NCBI GenBank assembly: GCA_014871385.1
Contig: CM026426.1
Coordinates: 61,108,084 to 61,172,083, forward strand
DNA: 64,000 bases
DNA from: Ceratodon purpureus
Lineage: Eukaryota; Streptophyta; Bryopsida; Pseudoditrichales; Ditrichaceae
Reading direction: 5' to 3'
Shown in pieces: positions 59,886 through 64,000 of the stretch (position 1 is the first letter of the stretch; each line of letters starts with the position of its first letter). The notes under the pieces were generated by a model, which saw only the letters and a program-made list of their open reading frames with translations, did no database searches and was not told where the DNA came from. A program made the position numbers and the translations under genes.

Positions 59886-59969
59886 GAGAAGGTGGAGGGA
59901 GAAAGTGGAGGGAGAAAGTGGAGGGAGAAAGTGGAGGGAGAAAGTGGAGGGAGATAGTGGAGGGAGAAA
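59886..59969. repeat. Tandem repeat, 14-bp GTGGAGGGAGAAAG unit
   Basis: Six copies of GTGGAGGGAGAAAG in a row, one with a T in place of the central A. Purine-rich on the + strand. Confidence 0.9.
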
Positions 59970-60971
59970 GATCATGAGTTTGAAAGTTTGAGGGGCAAGG
60001 GTATCGGATGCGGCGAGGGTATTGATGGGGCTCGGGTATCGCGGGGGCTAGCCTACGGTATAGTGAGGGGCGAATGAGGAGAGTATTGTGAAGGGTATAT
60101 TAGTAGTTTTCCATATTGTGAGGAGCCTTTTATTTTAACCTTTCCTTGTTTCTTAATATTTTTAGTTTAAAATATTAAATCACTTAATCAAATCAAGTTA
60201 GATTTTTAATATTAGTTTTTTAATTTTTTTCGCAATTATGACAATTCATTAAAATAGAGCATTTCAAAAATTAAATTAGTGATTTCAAAATAATGAAAAC
60301 AGAAATTTTAGCCCAATTGTTTAGAAATGTTACATTAAAAATGAAGAAAACAGTAAAAGATTAAAAAGCCAAAGATAAAATATGAGATCAAGAAATTTAC
60401 GGATCTTTATCTTTATTGTTAATTTAGTGTGATGAAGAACTGCAGTCTATCAAGAATGACATAGGAGTTTCAAGTCTCGATATCGTTATGGATAAAGATA
60501 TCCCATGTAATTTGACTTGAATCCAATTGATCGTTCAATGCACATCATCGAGTATTTCAAATTGATGGATATGCATGATAATACTTCTTGCCGCTTGTAT
60601 ATTTACAAAATACTTAAAATCAGGATCTTCAGGATCTACATTATTGCACTTTATTGCTTTTTAATCGTACTTTAGTGCTTTTTTATTGCACATTAATGTT
60701 TTTTTATTGCACTTTAATGCTTTTATATTGCCTAAAACTTAGAAACTTAAAAAAATATAATATTGGAATTAAGAAGTTGATTTTTATGCACAACATATTT
60801 TTTTTTTTTAAAAATCAGTTATCAAATTTAAAAATAATCAATTAAGAGGATAATTGATAAAAAGTTCAATTGTTTGGAAATGTTAGATTAAAAATAGAAA
60901 AAATTATAAAAGATTAAAAAGACAAGTATGAAATGACTAATGGAATTGTAAATTAGACAACCTGAGTATGA
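59970..60971. other. AT-rich, no gene seen
   Basis: Includes a short GC-richer strip to 60100 and TTTATTGCAC(T/A)TTA-type repeats at about 60650-60730. No gene. Confidence 0.5.
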
Positions 60972-61220
60972 AGTAATGGCCATGGTAGTGTATGTAAATC
61001 TACAGAGCCTCACCGTCCCCTAATTCTGCCTAAGAGTATACAGCCCCACATTAAGTATTCAAACCTTGCACTGTACAAAGTGCGAGTGTCCAATTTTGTG
61101 GAGTACACTAAGAGGCTTGCATTACACATTGGGTACACCGCAGCTGACATTGGAGTGAAGCACAAATCTTTAGATATTACCCGAGTGGATAAGGTGATCT
61201 CGAGATTATCCATGCATTTA
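60972..61220 (+). pseudogene. Coding-like remnant of 83 codons without an ATG
   Basis: An island of balanced composition in AT-rich DNA. The frame from 60972 to TAG 61221 reads RPLILPKSIQPHIKYSNLAL, VEYTKRLALHIGY and KHKSLDITRVDKVISRL, with an alternation typical of a folded protein. No ATG near its start, so it would be an exon or a fragment. Not recognised. Confidence 0.35.
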
Positions 61221-61489
61221 TAGTCCTCCTTCTTCACCAGATCGTAGATTCTTTCTAAGATCGACGTATCAGGACAAAGAAGTGCACACTTAGAGCATAA
61301 TATTGTAGTTCAAACAGTTGGGAGATTGTAATATGACTGAAACAAGAAACAACGTTCTCTCATCTTTAACGCAATTAATCGCTCTCTTATCGCTTAAAAC
61401 TTAAAAGCTAAAAGAAGATATATAATTGGACAAGATAGAAAATGTAGGTGGTGGGATGATGAACTGAAAAAAAAAAATTAAAAATTAAT

Positions 61490-62460
61490 CATTACATCTT
61501 ATTAAAAAAACTAATTAAAAGTGGTTAACTCATATTGAAAAACACATGACTCAATTAAAGGATATAATAAATAAATAAAAGAGATTAATTCATGACTACT
61601 TTTATGAATTAATTCAATAAGGTTGTATTAACAAACAAATAATTCAATTAAAAGTAAAAATAAAAGTGATTAATTCATATTAAAAAACAAATAACTCAAT
61701 CAGAAATAAATTAATGAAAAAATAAAATATGATTATTAAATATTTTTAAAAAAAAATCAATAAAAAATAAGCAAATGAAAAAAAAAAAAGTGATTAGTTC
61801 ATATAAAAAAACAAACAACTAAATTAAAAGAAGCAAATGAAAAAAAAAAAAAAAGTGATTAATTCACTGTAAAGAACAAATAAGTCAATTAAAAGAAGCA
61901 ATTGAAAAAAAATAAAAAGTGATTAATTCATATAAAAATACAAATAATTCAATTAAAAGAAGCAATTGAAAAAAAAGCAAAGTGATTAATTCATATAAAG
62001 AAACAAATAAGTCAATAAAAAGAAGCAATTGGAAAAAAATAAAAGTGATTAATTCATATTAAAAAAAAAATTTAGGAATGAAAAATAAACAAATGAAAGA
62101 ATAAAAGTGATTAATTCAAATAAAAAAACAAATGACTCAATTAAGAGAAGCAAATGGAAATATAAAAGTGATTAATTGGACCATAAAAAACATATAACGC
62201 AATTAAAAGAAGCAAATGAAAAAACAACAATTCATTAATTGATATTAAAAAAAAAACGCTCAAGTTAAATGAGGCAAATGTAAATATAAAAGTGAATAAT
62301 TTATATAAAAAAAAAATTAATCAAATAGAAAAAGTCTAGGAAAAAATAAAGTTGATTCATTAATATTAAAAAAGAAATGACTCAATTAAATAAGGCATAT
62401 GGAAATATAAAAGTGAATAATTCATATGAAAAAAACAAATGGATTCAATTAAAAGTGCTT
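61490..62460. repeat. Degenerate minisatellite, ~60-bp unit, about 15 copies
   Basis: The unit contains GTGATTAATTCATAT, then A-run plus CAAATAACTCAATTAAAAG, then AAGCAAATGAAAAAA. Copies vary in the A-runs and between CAATTG and CAAATG. Very AT-rich; function unknown. Confidence 0.85.
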
Positions 62461-62734
62461 ATGACGCATGGACATTTACATAAACTAAATAAAATAAATG
62501 TTATCATCAAATGATCTTTACAAACAATGGAGAATACATAAAGTATTGAAAACCATATTACAGCGATTTTTAATCTAGTCACAAAGAAAGAAATGGAATG
62601 AAAGGCATTAAATGATATTTAGAAGAGTGATACTAAAAAAAATTAATAATGAAAGGCATTCTAGAGAAATGATATTTAAAAAACAAGCATCCATTCCACC
62701 AATTCATGCAACGTACTAAGAGTCCTGCACCTCA

Positions 62735-62818
62735 AACCATATACCCTGTACCCTAAACCCTGGACCCTAGAAACCCTATATCCCAAAAAACCCTAAACCC
62801 TAGAAACCCTAGACCCTG
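62735..62818. repeat. Degenerate telomere-type repeats (CCCTAAA/CCCTAGAAA)
   Basis: About ten copies of ACCCTAAACCCTGGACCCTA-type sequence, a decayed form of the plant AAACCCT telomere repeat. Interstitial, not a chromosome end, since unrelated DNA follows on both sides. Confidence 0.7.
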
Positions 62819-62928
62819 CCTCCTTTATCTTAAATAAAAATTGAATGAAAAAAATAGCTTTGGGTCGTGGGATTTGTTTGGAAATTATCTCAGTTCAAAA
62901 TTTGGAACAAATTTAGGAAAAAAATAAT

Positions 62929-62933
<5 letters not shown>

Positions 62934-62998
<65 letters not shown>
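62934..62998. repeat. TA microsatellite
   Basis: More than 30 uninterrupted TA units. A second, similar tract is at 48910-48974. Confidence 0.95.
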
Positions 62999-62999
<1 letters not shown>

Positions 63000-64000
63000 C
63001 ATAACAAAACATACATATAAATAGAAAACAATAAAATAAAAAAACATTTCATCAAAGTGATCCTATAAATTTAGTAACTGTAACTACAGAAGCATTTTCT
63101 GTATGATGATTTTTTGAATACAAATAAAGTGAACACATATTGATCAAATGACGCAGGCATATATTATTTACTTATATGAAATCATGAGTTTTATAAATTC
63201 TGTTTGACTCTTAATTGATTGAATAAGATGGTGAGTTTTCATTTACAAAATAAAATTAACATATGATATTAAAAATTTGATACAAGAGGCTCATGATTTA
63301 TGTAAAAAATAAGTCAATTAAATTGCACCGCTCTGAAAATGCACAAGAATGGGTGTACTGAACTGCGTCATTTTATATTTCCATTATGCTCTCATTTGCA
63401 ACATTAAAAAGAAATAGATTTGCAGTCACTCACATCTACGGCTTATGAAGATTCCAAAATCAAGAACTCTGATAACGGCTATATGTACCAATTTGCCACG
63501 GTACCATCATCCACGGCTCCTGCATCGCATGAGATAATGAACGGAGAAGATTTCGTCTCTCTCGTTTTGAGGAGGGTTCTGCATGCTGAGCATTTCGCAG
63601 CTGTAGCAAACTATTTTCTCCGCGTCAATTAAGACACCCACGCAGGAGAATGTTTTTTTGGAGTCGATGCGTACACCGAGTTCTGCATGCCCTATGATGT
63701 CTTTGTAACTCCCGACAGACTCTTTGTTTCTTTGTTGTTTCACCTGTGATGGGGACTCTTGCGAAACCAAATTGAGCACTTAGTTTCTGATGCAATAGCA
63801 GTTTTCGAGGAAGTTTGGGATGTGACAGATTCCGTCTACCTCTTATTCTGGAGAGGTTATGTGGGTTCATTTTTGGTTTAGGGTATTATGTCTCTGTGAT
63901 TCTGATGATAAGGGTTTTGCATGCAGACCACGGAGGTGCGGATTGAGGTGAAAGAATCGAGGTAACTGAGAGTTAATGAAGAACCATTGAGACGATGTTC
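63000..64000. other. AT-rich, then a more balanced region; no confident gene
   Basis: From about 63420 composition becomes balanced, with frames on both strands such as MQSLTSTAYEDSKIKNSDNG (63420-63632, +) after a possible TTTGCAG acceptor. This could be part of a gene that extends beyond the window. Not recognised. Confidence 0.3.

Overview
The window looks like nuclear DNA of a land plant, almost entirely made of transposable elements. The evidence is: TNP2-type and TnpA-type genes of CACTA (En/Spm) transposons with GT-AG introns, hAT transposases with BED finger, DUF659 and dimerisation regions, a DUF4283 retroelement gag-like ORF, and a degenerate AAACCCT (plant telomere type) tract. I cannot fix the lineage; an early-diverging plant such as a bryophyte is only a guess. 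No rRNA, tRNA or ordinary housekeeping gene is recognisable.

Left half (1-22000): three related large hAT elements nested in one another. Element A (9085-20483, 11.4 kb) has both ends and a perfect 8-bp target duplication (GTTTCACC). It carries a RING-finger gene (-), a protein-kinase-like gene (+) and a hAT transposase (+). A sits near the right end of element B (left edge of the window to 20580), which carries a second copy of the same RING gene (+) and a related hAT transposase (-). B in turn ends exactly inside the transposase gene of a third copy, element C (20581-21992). Every gene in A, B and C is preceded by a GC-rich tandem-repeat array ending a few to about 50 bases before a TATA box. 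All these genes are broken by a few stops or frameshifts, so no intact transposase is present.

Middle (22000-48828): C lies in the flank of a decayed CACTA element (CACTA-1; TnpA-like gene -, TNP2-like gene +), whose transposase gene also holds a 739-bp insertion with a GCAT duplication. Next to it is CACTA-2 (34964-48828), with both ends and a CTT duplication. It carries a broken TNP2 gene, a broken copy of an unrecognised protein family (called X here), a cysteine-rich ORF, a two-helix membrane ORF, and a TnpA-like gene that splices into one intact frame.

Right part (48829-64000): two more X copies. X2 (49981-52164) has a TATA box and six exons joining into an intact 449-residue frame, and is the best-preserved gene in the window. 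X3 is broken. Also present are a decayed DUF4283 retroelement ORF, a perfect 171-bp inverted repeat (55545-55897), and about 5 kb of AT-rich DNA with a ~60-bp minisatellite, telomere-like repeats and a TA microsatellite.

In functional terms the most unusual content is the hAT family that carries a RING protein and a kinase-like protein beside its transposase, with a shared array-plus-TATA promoter design. All exon models and family assignments were made by eye from the sequence.
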